A stretch of DNA of 64,000 bases from Flavobacteriales bacterium UBA6057 (lineage in GTDB: Bacteria; Bacteroidota; Bacteroidia; Flavobacteriales_G; Salibacteraceae), in the NCBI GenBank assembly GCA_002428995.1, contig DIYJ01000003.1, positions 267,274-331,273 of the forward strand, read 5' to 3'. How positions within the stretch are numbered: position 1 is the stretch's first letter; every line of letters begins with the position of its first letter. A model generated the notes under the pieces. The model had not been told where the DNA came from. It searched no databases and worked only from the letters and a program-made list of their open reading frames with translations. The translations under genes were made by a program, and so were the position numbers. This document shows, piece by piece, positions 16,978 to 25,690 of the stretch.

Positions 16978-18318
16978 ATGAGCAATTCAAACAACTACAG
17001 ATTCGAAACCCTCCAGCTTCATGCAGGCCAGGAGGCAGACAAGAGCACCAATGCCCGCGCAGTGCCCATTTATCAAACCACTTCCTATGTGTTCAACAAT
17101 AGCGAGCATGCTGCTAACCTCTTCGGGCTGAAGGAGTTCGGGAATATCTATTCGCGGATCATGAACCCCACCACCGATGTCTTTGAGCAGCGCATTGCTG
17201 CACTGGAGGGCGGCACCGCTGCGGTGGCTGTCGCATCGGGTCAGGCCGCGCAGTTCCTGGCGTTGAACAACATCCTGGAAGCAGGTGATAGCCTGGTGTC
17301 AACGCCTTTTCTCTACGGAGGAACCTACAACCAATTCAAGGTCAACTTCAAGCGTTTAGGCATTGAGGTTCGCTTTGCGGAAAGCCTCACAGTGGAGGAT
17401 TTCGAGAAGCAGATTGGAGAAAACACCAAAGCCATTTACCTCGAAACCATCGGGAATCCATCCTTCGCCATTCCTGACTTTGAAGCTTTTGCCTTGCTGG
17501 CAGAACGCTACCAGATTCCATTGGTAGTGGACAACACCTTTGGCGCTGGTGGATACCTCGCACGTCCAATTGAGTATGGCGCCAACGTGGTGGTAGCCTC
17601 CGCCACCAAGTGGATCGGAGGTCACGGAACGAGCATCGGAGGAGTGATCGTAGACGGTGGAAACTTCAACTGGGGCAACGGCAAGTTTCCGCAATTCTCA
17701 GAACCAGCGGAGGGCTATCACGGGCTCAAGTTCTACGAAACCTTCGGTGAAGGAAATCCACTCGGTCTGCCCAACATTGCCTTTGCGATTCGGGCCAGGG
17801 TAGAGGGCTTGCGTGACTTTGGAGCAGCGCTTTCGCCTTTCAACAGTTTCCTTTTGATCCAGGGATTGGAAACACTTTCGCTACGCGTTCAACGAACGGT
17901 GGAGAATGCGCAGGCACTGGCCGAATGGTTGGTTGATCAGGAAGAAGTCGAGGCGGTGAATTATCCTGGATTGGCGAGTAACACTTACCACGAACTCGGA
18001 AAGAAATACCTGCGAAACGGCTTTGGTGGGGTTCTGTCATTCAAGGTGAAGGGCGGCAAGGAACGGGCCGATCGCTTTGTGGACAGCCTGAAGTTGGTGA
18101 GCCACCTTGCCAATGTCGGTGACGCTAAAACGCTGATCATCCATCCGGCTTCAACAACTCATGAGCAGCTGAGCACGGCAGAGCAAATCGCTTCTGGAGT
18201 AGAACCGGGACTGCTGAGGGTTTCGGTTGGACTGGAAAACATCGAAGACATCAAGGACGATTTTGCAAGTGCCTTTGCGCTGACTGCATCCAAGGAGTCA
18301 CCGGTTCCAAGCATCTGA
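16978..18318 (+). CDS. metY: O-acetylhomoserine sulfhydrylase (MetY)
   Basis: A PLP enzyme (446 aa) that makes homocysteine from O-acetyl-L-homoserine and sulfide, the direct-sulfuration branch of methionine synthesis. The start MSNSNNYRFETLQLHAGQ is typical of the family. YSRIMNPTTDVFEQRIAALEGG and the PLP-binding lysine K211 in SATKWIGGHG are present, as is the GTSIGG stretch that separates this group from cystathionine synthases. Length fits (425-450 aa). It is first in a three-gene operon with metX, which supplies its substrate, 2 nt downstream. The long structured leader suggests control at the RNA level. Cystathionine gamma-synthase is a less likely reading because of the length and sequence around the active site. 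Confidence 0.93.
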   Translation: MSNSNNYRFETLQLHAGQEADKSTNARAVPIYQTTSYVFNNSEHAANLFGLKEFGNIYSRIMNPTTDVFEQRIAALEGGTAAVAVASGQAAQFLALNNILEAGDSLVSTPFLYGGTYNQFKVNFKRLGIEVRFAESLTVEDFEKQIGENTKAIYLETIGNPSFAIPDFEAFALLAERYQIPLVVDNTFGAGGYLARPIEYGANVVVASATKWIGGHGTSIGGVIVDGGNFNWGNGKFPQFSEPAEGYHGLKFYETFGEGNPLGLPNIAFAIRARVEGLRDFGAALSPFNSFLLIQGLETLSLRVQRTVENAQALAEWLVDQEEVEAVNYPGLASNTYHELGKKYLRNGFGGVLSFKVKGGKERADRFVDSLKLVSHLANVGDAKTLIIHPASTTHEQLSTAEQIASGVEPGLLRVSVGLENIEDIKDDFASAFALTASKESPVPSI

Positions 18319-18320
18319 TC

Positions 18321-19409
18321 ATGCCTGTTTTTCAATACCAAGGCAGCTTTGAACTGGAGAATGGAGGGCGGCTTTTGTCTCCCTCCGTTTTCTACCAACA
18401 ATGGGGAACTCCGAACGCGGACGGCAGCAATGTGATTTGGGTATGCCACGCACTGACGGCCAACGCGGATGTACTCTCATGGTGGAAGGGATTGTTCGGC
18501 CCGGGAAGCTTGTTTGATCCCAAAGACTGGTGCATTGTTTGTGCGAATGTGTTGGGCTCCTGCTACGGAACAATGGGACCCTTGAGCATGGACCCCGAAA
18601 CAGGGACGCCTTATTATCACAGCTTCCCGCGCATCACCATTCGCGACATGGTTCAGGCACACCGCGCTTTGTGTGATTACCTGGGAATAGAGCGGATCGA
18701 ACTGTTGATCGGAGGTTCGCTGGGAGGGCAGCAAGCGCTTGAATGGAGCATTCTGGAACCTCATCGCTTTTTCCGGTTGGTGGTGATTGCAACCAATGCC
18801 GAACACTCGCCCTGGGGTGTGGCCTTCAACGCCACACAACGGATGGCCATTGAAGCAGACCCTACCTGGTTGCGGAAGGGCGATTCAGAGGCTGGGCTGG
18901 CGGGAATGAAGGTGGCACGCGCCACGGCATTGCTGTCATACCGGAGTTATCAAACCTTCCAAAACACGCAGGCTCCCTCGAGGAAGTCGTTCTCAGAAAC
19001 ACATCCTGCCATCAGCTATCAGCAGTATCAGGGGGAAAAGCTCGCCCAGCGCTTCAATGCTTATTCCTACTGGCATCTCAGCCATGCGATGGACAGCCAT
19101 GATGTGGGCCGCGAACGTGGGTCACTTTTCGAGGCTCTTCAACGGATTGAGGCCGAAACACTGGTATTGAGCATTGATTCTGATTTACTCTTTCCGGTCA
19201 GTGAGCAAGTGCAGATTTCAAGAGCGATCCCCAGAGCCTTCCACGCCACAATTCCTTCGATTTATGGTCATGATGGATTCCTCATCGAGACGCAGGCCAT
19301 CAGCGAGCGCATCGCAGACTTCCTTTTCAACGGATTCAACACCTACAAAACCATCTCATTCATTTCACCCAACAACAAAAACACATGGAACGCAACATTG
19401 GAATTATAG
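18321..19409 (+). CDS. metX: Homoserine O-acetyltransferase (MetX)
   Basis: An alpha/beta-hydrolase-fold acyltransferase (362 aa) that acetylates homoserine with acetyl-CoA to give the MetY substrate. The nucleophile elbow is S133 in GGSLGGQQALEW. The aspartate lies in SIDSDLLFP and the histidine in YGHDGFLIE. Other family landmarks are CHALTANAD, the oxyanion region, and NVLGSCYGTMGP. Some members of this fold use succinyl-CoA, and the sequence alone does not settle acyl specificity. It starts 2 nt after metY, and its 3' end overlaps hom by 25 nt, so the three genes are surely co-transcribed and probably translationally coupled. Confidence 0.92.
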   Translation: MPVFQYQGSFELENGGRLLSPSVFYQQWGTPNADGSNVIWVCHALTANADVLSWWKGLFGPGSLFDPKDWCIVCANVLGSCYGTMGPLSMDPETGTPYYHSFPRITIRDMVQAHRALCDYLGIERIELLIGGSLGGQQALEWSILEPHRFFRLVVIATNAEHSPWGVAFNATQRMAIEADPTWLRKGDSEAGLAGMKVARATALLSYRSYQTFQNTQAPSRKSFSETHPAISYQQYQGEKLAQRFNAYSYWHLSHAMDSHDVGRERGSLFEALQRIEAETLVLSIDSDLLFPVSEQVQISRAIPRAFHATIPSIYGHDGFLIETQAISERIADFLFNGFNTYKTISFISPNNKNTWNATLEL

Positions 19410-20350
19410 GCCTCGGCACAGTCGGTCAGGCCTTGTTTAATCAAATTCAGGAGCTGGAAGGCTTCAAGGTCGCTGGCATTGCCGTCAAATCAGCAAGCAA
19501 AGCCAGAAATGCAGATCGTCAACTCATCACCACGAACGCCAACGAACTCATCCACAATCCGGAGGTTGAAGTCATCCTCGAAGCCATTGACGATGACGAA
19601 TCAGCTTTTGAATACGCCAAGGCTTCGCTTCGGCTCGGGAAAATCTACATCAGTGCCAACAAGAAGATGGTCGCCAACAACCTCCGGGTGTTATTGCATT
19701 ATGCAACGCTCTACGGTGGTGAGCTTTTATATGAAGCAGCCGTTGGTGGTGCCATACCTGTGTTGAGAACCATTCGCGAGCACTTGCGCAACGAGCCGAT
19801 TCACAGCATTCGAGGCATTGTAAATGGTTCGTGCAACTACATCCTCACGCGCATGCTGGAAGATGAATTGCCCTTCGATCAGGCGCTTCGTCAGGCACAA
19901 GAGCTTGGGTTTGCAGAAAGCGACCCCACGTTGGATGTGGATGCCTGGGACAGCTATTACAAATCCATTTTGCTGAGTCACACGGCTTTTCGGGAATATC
20001 CAAACCTCGAGCGGATCAGCATGCAGGGCATTCGCGGTATTCAGCTATCAGAATTGAAGAAAGCCCGAAGGGCAGGTGCCAAGGTGAAACTCGTGGTCAG
20101 TATTGAGTCGAAAGGCACGCGAACCGCCATTGAAATTGCTCCAAAGCACGTTCAGCCATCGGATCCGTTGTACAGTATCGACAATGAACTCAACGGCATT
20201 GTGATCAACGGCCTGTATTCAGGGGAATTGTTGCTTCAAGGCCCCGGAGCAGGCGGAAACCCAACAGCCTCAGCCATGATCGGAGACCTCGTAAATGCCT
20301 CAAAACCCGCTTCCGAAACCCTGAACCGGGAACTAGCCAGCGTCCACTAG
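19385..20350 (+). CDS. hom: Homoserine dehydrogenase, short form without ACT domain
   Basis: NAD(P)-dependent homoserine dehydrogenase, which reduces aspartate semialdehyde to homoserine, the precursor used by MetX. The Rossmann motif IGLGTVGQ is at residues 7-14. ISANKKMVA carries the catalytic lysine, GGAIPVLRTIREHL and GIVNGSCNYILTRM are the central signatures, and ESDPTLDVDAWDS is the substrate-binding region. At 321 aa it ends right after the catalytic domain, with no C-terminal ACT regulatory domain and no aspartokinase fusion. Feedback control by threonine is therefore not expected, and methionine-responsive control through the operon leader would make sense. A second, ACT-bearing paralogue may exist elsewhere in the genome; this copy may be dedicated to methionine. 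Confidence 0.92.
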   Translation: MERNIGIIGLGTVGQALFNQIQELEGFKVAGIAVKSASKARNADRQLITTNANELIHNPEVEVILEAIDDDESAFEYAKASLRLGKIYISANKKMVANNLRVLLHYATLYGGELLYEAAVGGAIPVLRTIREHLRNEPIHSIRGIVNGSCNYILTRMLEDELPFDQALRQAQELGFAESDPTLDVDAWDSYYKSILLSHTAFREYPNLERISMQGIRGIQLSELKKARRAGAKVKLVVSIESKGTRTAIEIAPKHVQPSDPLYSIDNELNGIVINGLYSGELLLQGPGAGGNPTASAMIGDLVNASKPASETLNRELASVH

Positions 20351-20401
20351 CCAAGCAAGAACAACCAAGGCAAACAGGCGTTGAACAAGAGAAGCCAGAC
20401 G

Positions 20402-20460
20402 TTGATCTTTGATCCTTGATCTGTTCAGCTCGAAGATCAAAGATCAAGGATCAAAGCTTT
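20402..20460. repeat. Heptamer-based inverted repeat after hom, terminator-like
   Basis: Left arm CTTTGATCCTTGATCT (20407-20422) and right arm AGATCAAGGATCAAAG (20441-20456) are perfect 16-bp complements with an 18-nt loop. Both arms are built from a 7-nt unit (GATCNNT on one strand), the same unit as at 44610-44655. It may terminate the met operon, although no long T-run follows. Confidence 0.7.
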
Positions 20461-20492
20461 GCTTTGCTGAGCTGAACTCTTTGCAGACGCTT

Positions 20493-20900
20493 ATGTGGAC
20501 ATGCCCTCGGTGCGAACGGAAATTCAAGGTGACCAATCAGTCACACTCATGTGTGATCAAAGATGTGGGCGAGCTTTTTCTGGATCGGTCAGATGAATTG
20601 GTATTGGCCTTTGATGCGATCATGACAGCGGTGATGCAGTGGCAGCCCAATGAGATGGCGGCCGCCAAGCATTCAGTGGTGTTTACCAACAAAAAGGCAT
20701 GGCTGATTGTGAAGCCGATGAAGAAGGAGCTTGATGTGAAGTTCTACGTGCGAGAGATGATCCATGACCCACTGGTGAGAAAAACAACTTCTTACGGCAA
20801 CAAACATGCACACCACTTGCGCGTTGCATCAGAGAACCAAGTCACTTCTGAGGTGGTGCGACTGCTTCGGCTGGGATTTGATTACGCCATGGAAGACTGA
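20493..20900 (+). CDS. DUF5655-like protein with N-terminal zinc-ribbon-like motif
   Basis: A small cytoplasmic protein of 135 aa when started at the ATG at 20493 (MWTCPRCERKF). An earlier in-frame ATG at 20409 would add 28 residues translated from the repeat element, so I did not use it. The N-terminus has CPRC and a following C at NQSHSC, a possible zinc site. The body (VVFTNKKAWLIVKPMKKELDVKFYV) resembles the DUF5655 domain, whose function is not established. It is followed by two further DUF genes in the same direction (18- and 16-nt gaps), suggesting one transcript. No catalytic residues can be named. Confidence 0.65.
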   Translation: MWTCPRCERKFKVTNQSHSCVIKDVGELFLDRSDELVLAFDAIMTAVMQWQPNEMAAAKHSVVFTNKKAWLIVKPMKKELDVKFYVREMIHDPLVRKTTSYGNKHAHHLRVASENQVTSEVVRLLRLGFDYAMED

Positions 20901-20917
20901 ATCAAGATTGCTCGCCT

Positions 20918-21601
20918 ATGAATGCTATTACACCTGCAGACCGCAAGTACATTTTCCAGTTTTTGGAAGACCTCTCGAACAACAATTCGAAGGACTGGAT
21001 GGATGCAAACCGGAAGCGCTACGAACAAGCCAAGAAGTTGTGGCTTATCCAGATTCAGCATATTCTTCATCGGTTGGCAAAGCATGACGAGCTGTATCTG
21101 ACCATCGAGCCGAAGAAGACCATTTCGCGCATTACCAACAACCGGATGTTTCACCCGGAAAAGCCGATCTACAAAGAGTTCTTTGCGTGTGAGCCTGCCG
21201 GTAAACGAGATGAGGGGGTGTTGCTGTTCATGGCCATCGGTCCCAACGACTGCTTCATTGGTGGAGGTTTCTGGAAGCCTGAAAAGGAGATCATCGATCA
21301 GATTCGCGAGGCCATTGATTATGATGGCGAGGAATTGCAGCGCATCATCGATTCTGAACCCTTTCAGCACTTTTACGGTGGACTTGGCGAGGATCCTGAC
21401 AAGTTGAAGACTTCTCCACAGAACTACCCTGGTGATCATCCGCACATTGAGCTGCTGCGGCATAAGAACTTCATCGCGTATCACTCTTTTGAGCCAGAAG
21501 AGTTTTTTGCGGACAGCTTCCTGGACCTGGTGGAGGAGGCTTACCTCACCATCGAACCTTTTGCCGAATACCTGAAAAAAGCACTGACCGTTGGAGCCTA
21601 G
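20918..21601 (+). CDS. DUF2461 (TIGR02453) family protein
   Basis: A 227-aa cytoplasmic protein recognised by its order of conserved blocks: FLEDLSNNNSKDWMDANRKRYE near the start, KKTISRITNNRMFHPEKPIYKEFF, then a GGGFWKPEKEIIDQIR block and a C-terminal FEPEEFFADSF. These match the DUF2461 family, widespread in Bacteroidota and with no proven function. Length is normal for the family (about 220 aa). It lies 17 nt after the DUF5655 gene and 15 nt before the DUF763 gene. Not an enzyme I can assign. Confidence 0.8.
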   Translation: MNAITPADRKYIFQFLEDLSNNNSKDWMDANRKRYEQAKKLWLIQIQHILHRLAKHDELYLTIEPKKTISRITNNRMFHPEKPIYKEFFACEPAGKRDEGVLLFMAIGPNDCFIGGGFWKPEKEIIDQIREAIDYDGEELQRIIDSEPFQHFYGGLGEDPDKLKTSPQNYPGDHPHIELLRHKNFIAYHSFEPEEFFADSFLDLVEEAYLTIEPFAEYLKKALTVGA

Positions 21602-21616
21602 AATGATCTCAAAACG

Positions 21617-22825
21617 ATGAAGCGATCTGGCACAGCAGATTTAGCGCTTTATGGCGGTGGCATTCCGCCCTGGTTGTTCAACCGGATGAAGCAACTATGC
21701 CTGCCGATTGTGGAATCCATCCTTCAGGAAAAAGGTCACAAAGACTTTTTGAGTCGTTTGTCCGACCCGTTTTGGTTTCAGAGTTTCGGGGCGGTCATTG
21801 GCATGGATTGGAACTCTTCGGGTGTGACAACTGCGGTCATGCGAGCACTCAAAGAATCTGTCAACCCTCATTCAAAGGATTTGGGCTTGTACATCTGTGG
21901 TGGAAAAGGAAAAGAATCGCTGAAAACTCCCGCAGAGCTTAAGCGCATCGGTGAAGCCACCGGGTTGAACGGAGCTGATCTCGCTCACAGCAGCAAACTC
22001 AGCGCAAAGGTGGATAATACTGCCATCCAGGATGGATTCAACCTATACCTCCACAGCTTTGTGCTCAGCAAGGAAGGCGACTGGACGGTGATTCAGCAAG
22101 GCATGGAACCCAAAACAGGTAAAGCCAGACGCTATCATTGGCATTCTGCTGCGGTAAACTCATTTGTAGAATCACCACACACTGCAGTTTGCGGTGAAAA
22201 CCAGGGGCCGCTTCTGAACCTCACCGATCCCAAAGCGAAGCCGACCCATCAAGCCATGCTGGATATCACGCGTGAGAATCCCATGAAGATTCTTCAGGAG
22301 GTACCACACATGAAGCTTCCCATGCACTGTGAGGTGAAGGCCAGCGATGTGGATCTGAAACGCCTCGGCAGCGTATTGTGGCTGGCTCAGGAACAGGAAA
22401 CCAACAGCTTCGAAGAACTGCTCTTGCTGAAGGGCCTTGGACCTCGAACCCTGCAGTCATTGACCCTTGTCAGCGAAGTGATTCATGGTACGCCTTCACG
22501 CTTCAGCGATCCCGCGCGCTTTTCTTTCGCACATGGCAGCAAGAGTGGCAAGCCCTTTCCGGTTCCAATCAAGATTTATGACGAAACCATTCAAACGCTG
22601 CAGCAGGCGGTGGAGAAATCCAGAATTGGGAATTCGGATAAGTCGAAGGCCATTGAATCACTTACCAAAATCGCCCAGCGAGCGGAAAAGGACTTCACTC
22701 CACGCGATGGATTTGACGAAGTGATTGATAAAGAGATGAAGGCTTCGAAGAGCTATGGCGGGCGCAGCATTCACAAACCTGAGAAGAAAGCGAAACCCGA
22801 AGACGGTCAGCTAGGCTTGTTTTGA
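21617..22825 (+). CDS. DUF763 family protein
   Basis: A 402-aa soluble protein with the DUF763 signature from the first residues (KRSGTADLALYGGGIPPWL), followed by DWNSSGVTTAVMRALKE, LYICGGKGKES and GLGPRTLQSLTLVSEVIHG. The last block resembles a helix-hairpin-helix, which hints at nucleic-acid contact. DUF763 proteins are found in archaea and some bacteria, and their function is not established. It starts with ATG at 21617 and ends with a short basic tail. The convergent anti-sigma gene ends 22 nt away. Confidence 0.82.
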   Translation: MKRSGTADLALYGGGIPPWLFNRMKQLCLPIVESILQEKGHKDFLSRLSDPFWFQSFGAVIGMDWNSSGVTTAVMRALKESVNPHSKDLGLYICGGKGKESLKTPAELKRIGEATGLNGADLAHSSKLSAKVDNTAIQDGFNLYLHSFVLSKEGDWTVIQQGMEPKTGKARRYHWHSAAVNSFVESPHTAVCGENQGPLLNLTDPKAKPTHQAMLDITRENPMKILQEVPHMKLPMHCEVKASDVDLKRLGSVLWLAQEQETNSFEELLLLKGLGPRTLQSLTLVSEVIHGTPSRFSDPARFSFAHGSKSGKPFPVPIKIYDETIQTLQQAVEKSRIGNSDKSKAIESLTKIAQRAEKDFTPRDGFDEVIDKEMKASKSYGGRSIHKPEKKAKPEDGQLGLF

Positions 22826-22847
22826 GCTTCGGCTGTACCTTCTAATG

Positions 22848-23564
22848 CTAGTTCAGGGCTTCGAGCAGTTCTTCTGCTTTGGAACGATTGAATTTTACCT
22901 CGGGCTGATTGAGGTATTGCTCCAGCATCTGCATAGCATCCCCGGTTTTGTCACACTCCAGCGCAGCGAGAATCGCATACCACTGAGCCGCTTCGCTCAG
23001 GTTCGAACTCTGGGCAGAAAGACTTTGCAATTTCGGTAGCGCCTGTTCACAGGAATCCAGTGCAAGAAGGCAAATGCTGCTGTAAAGCGTCACCAATCCT
23101 GCATCTCCAATCCGCTGCTTTTCAAGTGTGTTCAGTTCTTCCAGCGCTTGCGTGTAAGCTTCACGGTTGTAGGCGCTCATGGCTTTTTCCCATGTTGTGC
23201 TTTCTGCCGCCATGGTTGTGACGCGATCAGGATAAGGTTCGAAGTATTCTTCGGCCAGCTCGGCACCTGTAGGTCGTTGCAAGAGCAAAAACATGAGGAT
23301 TGGAAAACCGATGACCAACACTGCAGCAATGCGAACCAGCATCTGGCTGTTCATTCTGGTTTGAGGTTGATCCAGCTGGCGTATTCGGTGCTTTTCTGCC
23401 TGGAAAGCGCCTGCCCTCAAAGCGTCCCGCGTGTTGCGATAGTGTTTCAGACTTTCCATTAACTCCGGCTCCTGGGCAAGACGAGCTTCGAAGTCGCTGG
23501 CTTCTTCGCGGTCCATGAGCCCATCGGCATAACGCTCGATTTGATGGTAAACATCTTCTGTCAT
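22848..23564 (-). CDS. Putative anti-sigma factor with transmembrane helix and TPR-like periplasmic part
   Basis: A 238-aa single-pass membrane protein. Residues 1-65 look like an anti-sigma N-terminal domain (YADGLMDREEASDFEARLAQEPEL), without the HxxxCxxC zinc motif of classic ZAS domains. One helix (MLVRIAAVLVIGFPILMFLLL, about 75-96) crosses the membrane. The rest has TPR-like helices rich in alanine and leucine (AMSAYNREAYTQALEEL, CEQALPKLQSL). It overlaps the ECF sigma gene by 4 nt and is translated after it, the usual sigma/anti-sigma arrangement. It would hold the sigma factor at the membrane until a signal in the periplasm releases it. No biochemical evidence for the pair is visible in sequence. 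Confidence 0.75.
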   Translation of the reverse strand: MTEDVYHQIERYADGLMDREEASDFEARLAQEPELMESLKHYRNTRDALRAGAFQAEKHRIRQLDQPQTRMNSQMLVRIAAVLVIGFPILMFLLLQRPTGAELAEEYFEPYPDRVTTMAAESTTWEKAMSAYNREAYTQALEELNTLEKQRIGDAGLVTLYSSICLLALDSCEQALPKLQSLSAQSSNLSEAAQWYAILAALECDKTGDAMQMLEQYLNQPEVKFNRSKAEELLEALN

Positions 23565-24166
23565 GTGTAGCGAAGTTCAGCGAGCGTGGCTCGGAGTTGG
23601 GGATTGTCATTCACCATCATCAGCAACTGCTTGAAGCAATTGCTCTTTTTATTCATCGCCACCTGGGAATTCTTGTAACCCATGGCCTTGGCGATCTCAT
23701 CCATGCTGTAGTGTTGACTCCAGAATGTGATGACTTCTCTGCAACCCTGATGAAGCCGGGCCAATAAGTCAGCCAATATGGAGCCCGTCTCTGCTTGTAC
23801 CAGCGATCGGTCTTCGAAGGCCTCGTGTTGTTCCAGCGTTTCACTCCAGTCCTGATGCTGTTGTTCATGGTTCGTGCGCTTCGCAAAAACCTTGTACCAC
23901 CTGCGCTTGGCAATGGCAAAAAGGTAGGTGCTTAAACTGCTCTGGCCCTCAAACTTCCCTGATCTTATGTTGAAGAGCATGGAGGTTATGGCATCGTACA
24001 GCACTTCTTCTGCTTCTTCCGCGGAACCGTTGTTTTTACGAATGAAGGTCTTGATCATCTCTCCGTTGCGTTTGAGCAAATGTCTGATCGCACGTTCTTC
24101 ACCTGCACCTCCTTTTTTGATCATGTCGATGAGCTGATGATCAGAAGGTGAAAGCACTTTTAGCAT
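23561..24166 (-). CDS. ECF-type RNA polymerase sigma factor
   Basis: A 201-aa sigma-70 family protein of the extracytoplasmic-function type. Region 2 (about 20-95) contains AEEAEEVLYDAITSMLFNIRSG and STYLFAIAKRRWYK. Region 4 (about 130-190) has CREVITFWSQHYSMDEIAKAMGYKNSQVAMNKKSNCFKQL, a recognisable helix-turn-helix with an NSQVAMNKK recognition helix. There is no region 3. It overlaps the downstream putative anti-sigma gene. The plus-strand genes from 24283 (secreted DUF7619-like, CHAT, small membrane protein) start 116 nt away in the opposite direction and may be its targets, which is inference from position only. Confidence 0.88.
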   Translation of the reverse strand: MLKVLSPSDHQLIDMIKKGGAGEERAIRHLLKRNGEMIKTFIRKNNGSAEEAEEVLYDAITSMLFNIRSGKFEGQSSLSTYLFAIAKRRWYKVFAKRTNHEQQHQDWSETLEQHEAFEDRSLVQAETGSILADLLARLHQGCREVITFWSQHYSMDEIAKAMGYKNSQVAMNKKSNCFKQLLMMVNDNPQLRATLAELRYT

Positions 24167-24282
24167 TAGTTCCCCTTTATAATGATTTCCTAATCAGCGA
24201 TTTTGGGGTGGAGTGGTTAGGTTCCCGTTTTCGCAGGGTACAAAGGAATAAATGAATTTTAAGACGAATAACCTTTTTACCT

Positions 24283-25620
24283 ATGAGAACTCTGATATTC
24301 CTGTTATTTCACCTTCTCGCAACTACCTTCCTGGCGCTGTCTCTCGAAGCACAGAGCCACTATCAGGTGAGCTTAACGCCTGCCGCGCAAGATTCTGTCC
24401 AACACAGTTCACAGATAACACCTTATCCATCTCCGCCAGTTACTGTGAATCACTTCTGGTGGTTCAGCGACAATTATTTCAGCTTCGCCCCAAGGGTGAA
24501 GCACCTCTACCGAAGACGTTCCACGCCTGACCCCAGCTATCTCATTGCCACGGAAAACTATTCCAACTCCGGGCCACCGCCAGCCTGCAGAGCCATGCCT
24601 CCCTTAACGAATGCTACCAATCCAGCGGGCAACAGGTCGGCCATTCTGAATCCCGGTGAAATGCTCCGCCTTCAAAACTACCGGAACGCAATACCGGGCG
24701 ATACGCTCTTCTTGATCGTTACCTATCCTGCTCAGTCGGTGGACGCTGCCGTTCTGAACATCAAGATAGATCCTGATTTCGCCCATTTCTTCACCCTTCC
24801 GACCACCATCCCGGATGGATACATTCCTAATGACGAGTACCCTGTAGGACACATGGAATGGATGCTCGGAATGGACCCTGAAGGATTGGATCGTAGCATG
24901 CTGATACCCCTGGCGGTTGACCAGTCTCTCAGGTCTGCACTCTTTCAGCCGATTGCCATTGAGGCGAAGGTTGTATACAACGGACAGGTCATCGCTGATG
25001 ACGCTATAGAGCTGCTTGCACTGCCGTCTCATGATCCCAATATGATGAGTGTGGAACAACAAGAAGATGCCGACTGCGTGATCGATCGTGAGAGGTTTGA
25101 TTACAAGGTCGACTTTCAGAACATAGGCGGTGGGCCTACTGATTCGGTATGCGTCAAAGTCTACCTCGATCATCGTTTAGACATTCAAAGTCTTGTCACC
25201 AGAGGGTTTCATACACCGCTTTCTTCCTGCCCGGCAACAGGAGCCTGTTACAGATTGAAGTTAGACCCTGATTCCAACATTGCTACGTGGGAGTTTCCCC
25301 GGCTGATATTGCTCGGCACTGCCCAGCCTGATTGCCTCGACCTTGAGCATACCAAAGGCTTTGTTTCCTTTTCTGTGAAGAGCTACCACGAGTGTAAAAT
25401 GGGCGACCCGGTTGCTTCTTATGCGGACATATACTTTGATGAAAACCCTAAAATCCAGACCAACAGAGCCGTTACGACCTGTCCGGAAAAACTGCAGGAT
25501 GAAGAACCTTGCCTCATTCCAGAACCTAAGCCTGATAAGCCATCCCTGTTTTGGATTGCATTGGTGATCGCAGCGGGAGCGGTGACTGGTTTGATTCTTA
25601 GAAGGCTGTTCAAACGTTAG
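24283..25620 (+). CDS. Exported DUF7619-like protein with C-terminal membrane anchor
   Basis: A 445-aa exported protein. A signal peptide covers residues 1-23 (ends LSLEAQ). The C-terminal third has the pattern VSFSVKSYH...ASYADIYFDENPKIQTNRAVTT, characteristic of the DUF7619/DUF11-like beta-sandwich domains of Bacteroidota surface proteins. Unlike most of those it lacks a type IX secretion C-terminal domain. It ends instead with a proline/lysine linker, one transmembrane helix (LFWIALVIAAGAVTGLIL) and a short RRLFKR cytoplasmic tail, so it should be anchored in the inner membrane facing the periplasm. The next gene, CHAT, has the same signal-peptide-plus-terminal-helix layout. Role unknown; possibly a sensor or partner of the CHAT protein. 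Confidence 0.65.
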   Translation: MRTLIFLLFHLLATTFLALSLEAQSHYQVSLTPAAQDSVQHSSQITPYPSPPVTVNHFWWFSDNYFSFAPRVKHLYRRRSTPDPSYLIATENYSNSGPPPACRAMPPLTNATNPAGNRSAILNPGEMLRLQNYRNAIPGDTLFLIVTYPAQSVDAAVLNIKIDPDFAHFFTLPTTIPDGYIPNDEYPVGHMEWMLGMDPEGLDRSMLIPLAVDQSLRSALFQPIAIEAKVVYNGQVIADDAIELLALPSHDPNMMSVEQQEDADCVIDRERFDYKVDFQNIGGGPTDSVCVKVYLDHRLDIQSLVTRGFHTPLSSCPATGACYRLKLDPDSNIATWEFPRLILLGTAQPDCLDLEHTKGFVSFSVKSYHECKMGDPVASYADIYFDENPKIQTNRAVTTCPEKLQDEEPCLIPEPKPDKPSLFWIALVIAAGAVTGLILRRLFKR

Positions 25621-25656
25621 TCAGAAAGCAGTCTGTGAAACTTTGCTGAGCATCTT

Positions 25657-25686
25657 TTTGGAAAGCAATATCGACTGCTAGTTTTG
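25657..25686 (+). promoter_or_regulatory. Possible promoter immediately before the CHAT gene
   Basis: TTTG at 25657-25660, an 18-nt spacer and TAGTTTTG (exact TAnnTTTG) at 25679-25686. A start site about 5-7 nt after the -7 box would coincide with the GTG start codon at 25691, so the transcript would be leaderless or nearly so. It could also be fortuitous. Confidence 0.3.
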
Positions 25687-25690
25687 ACCG

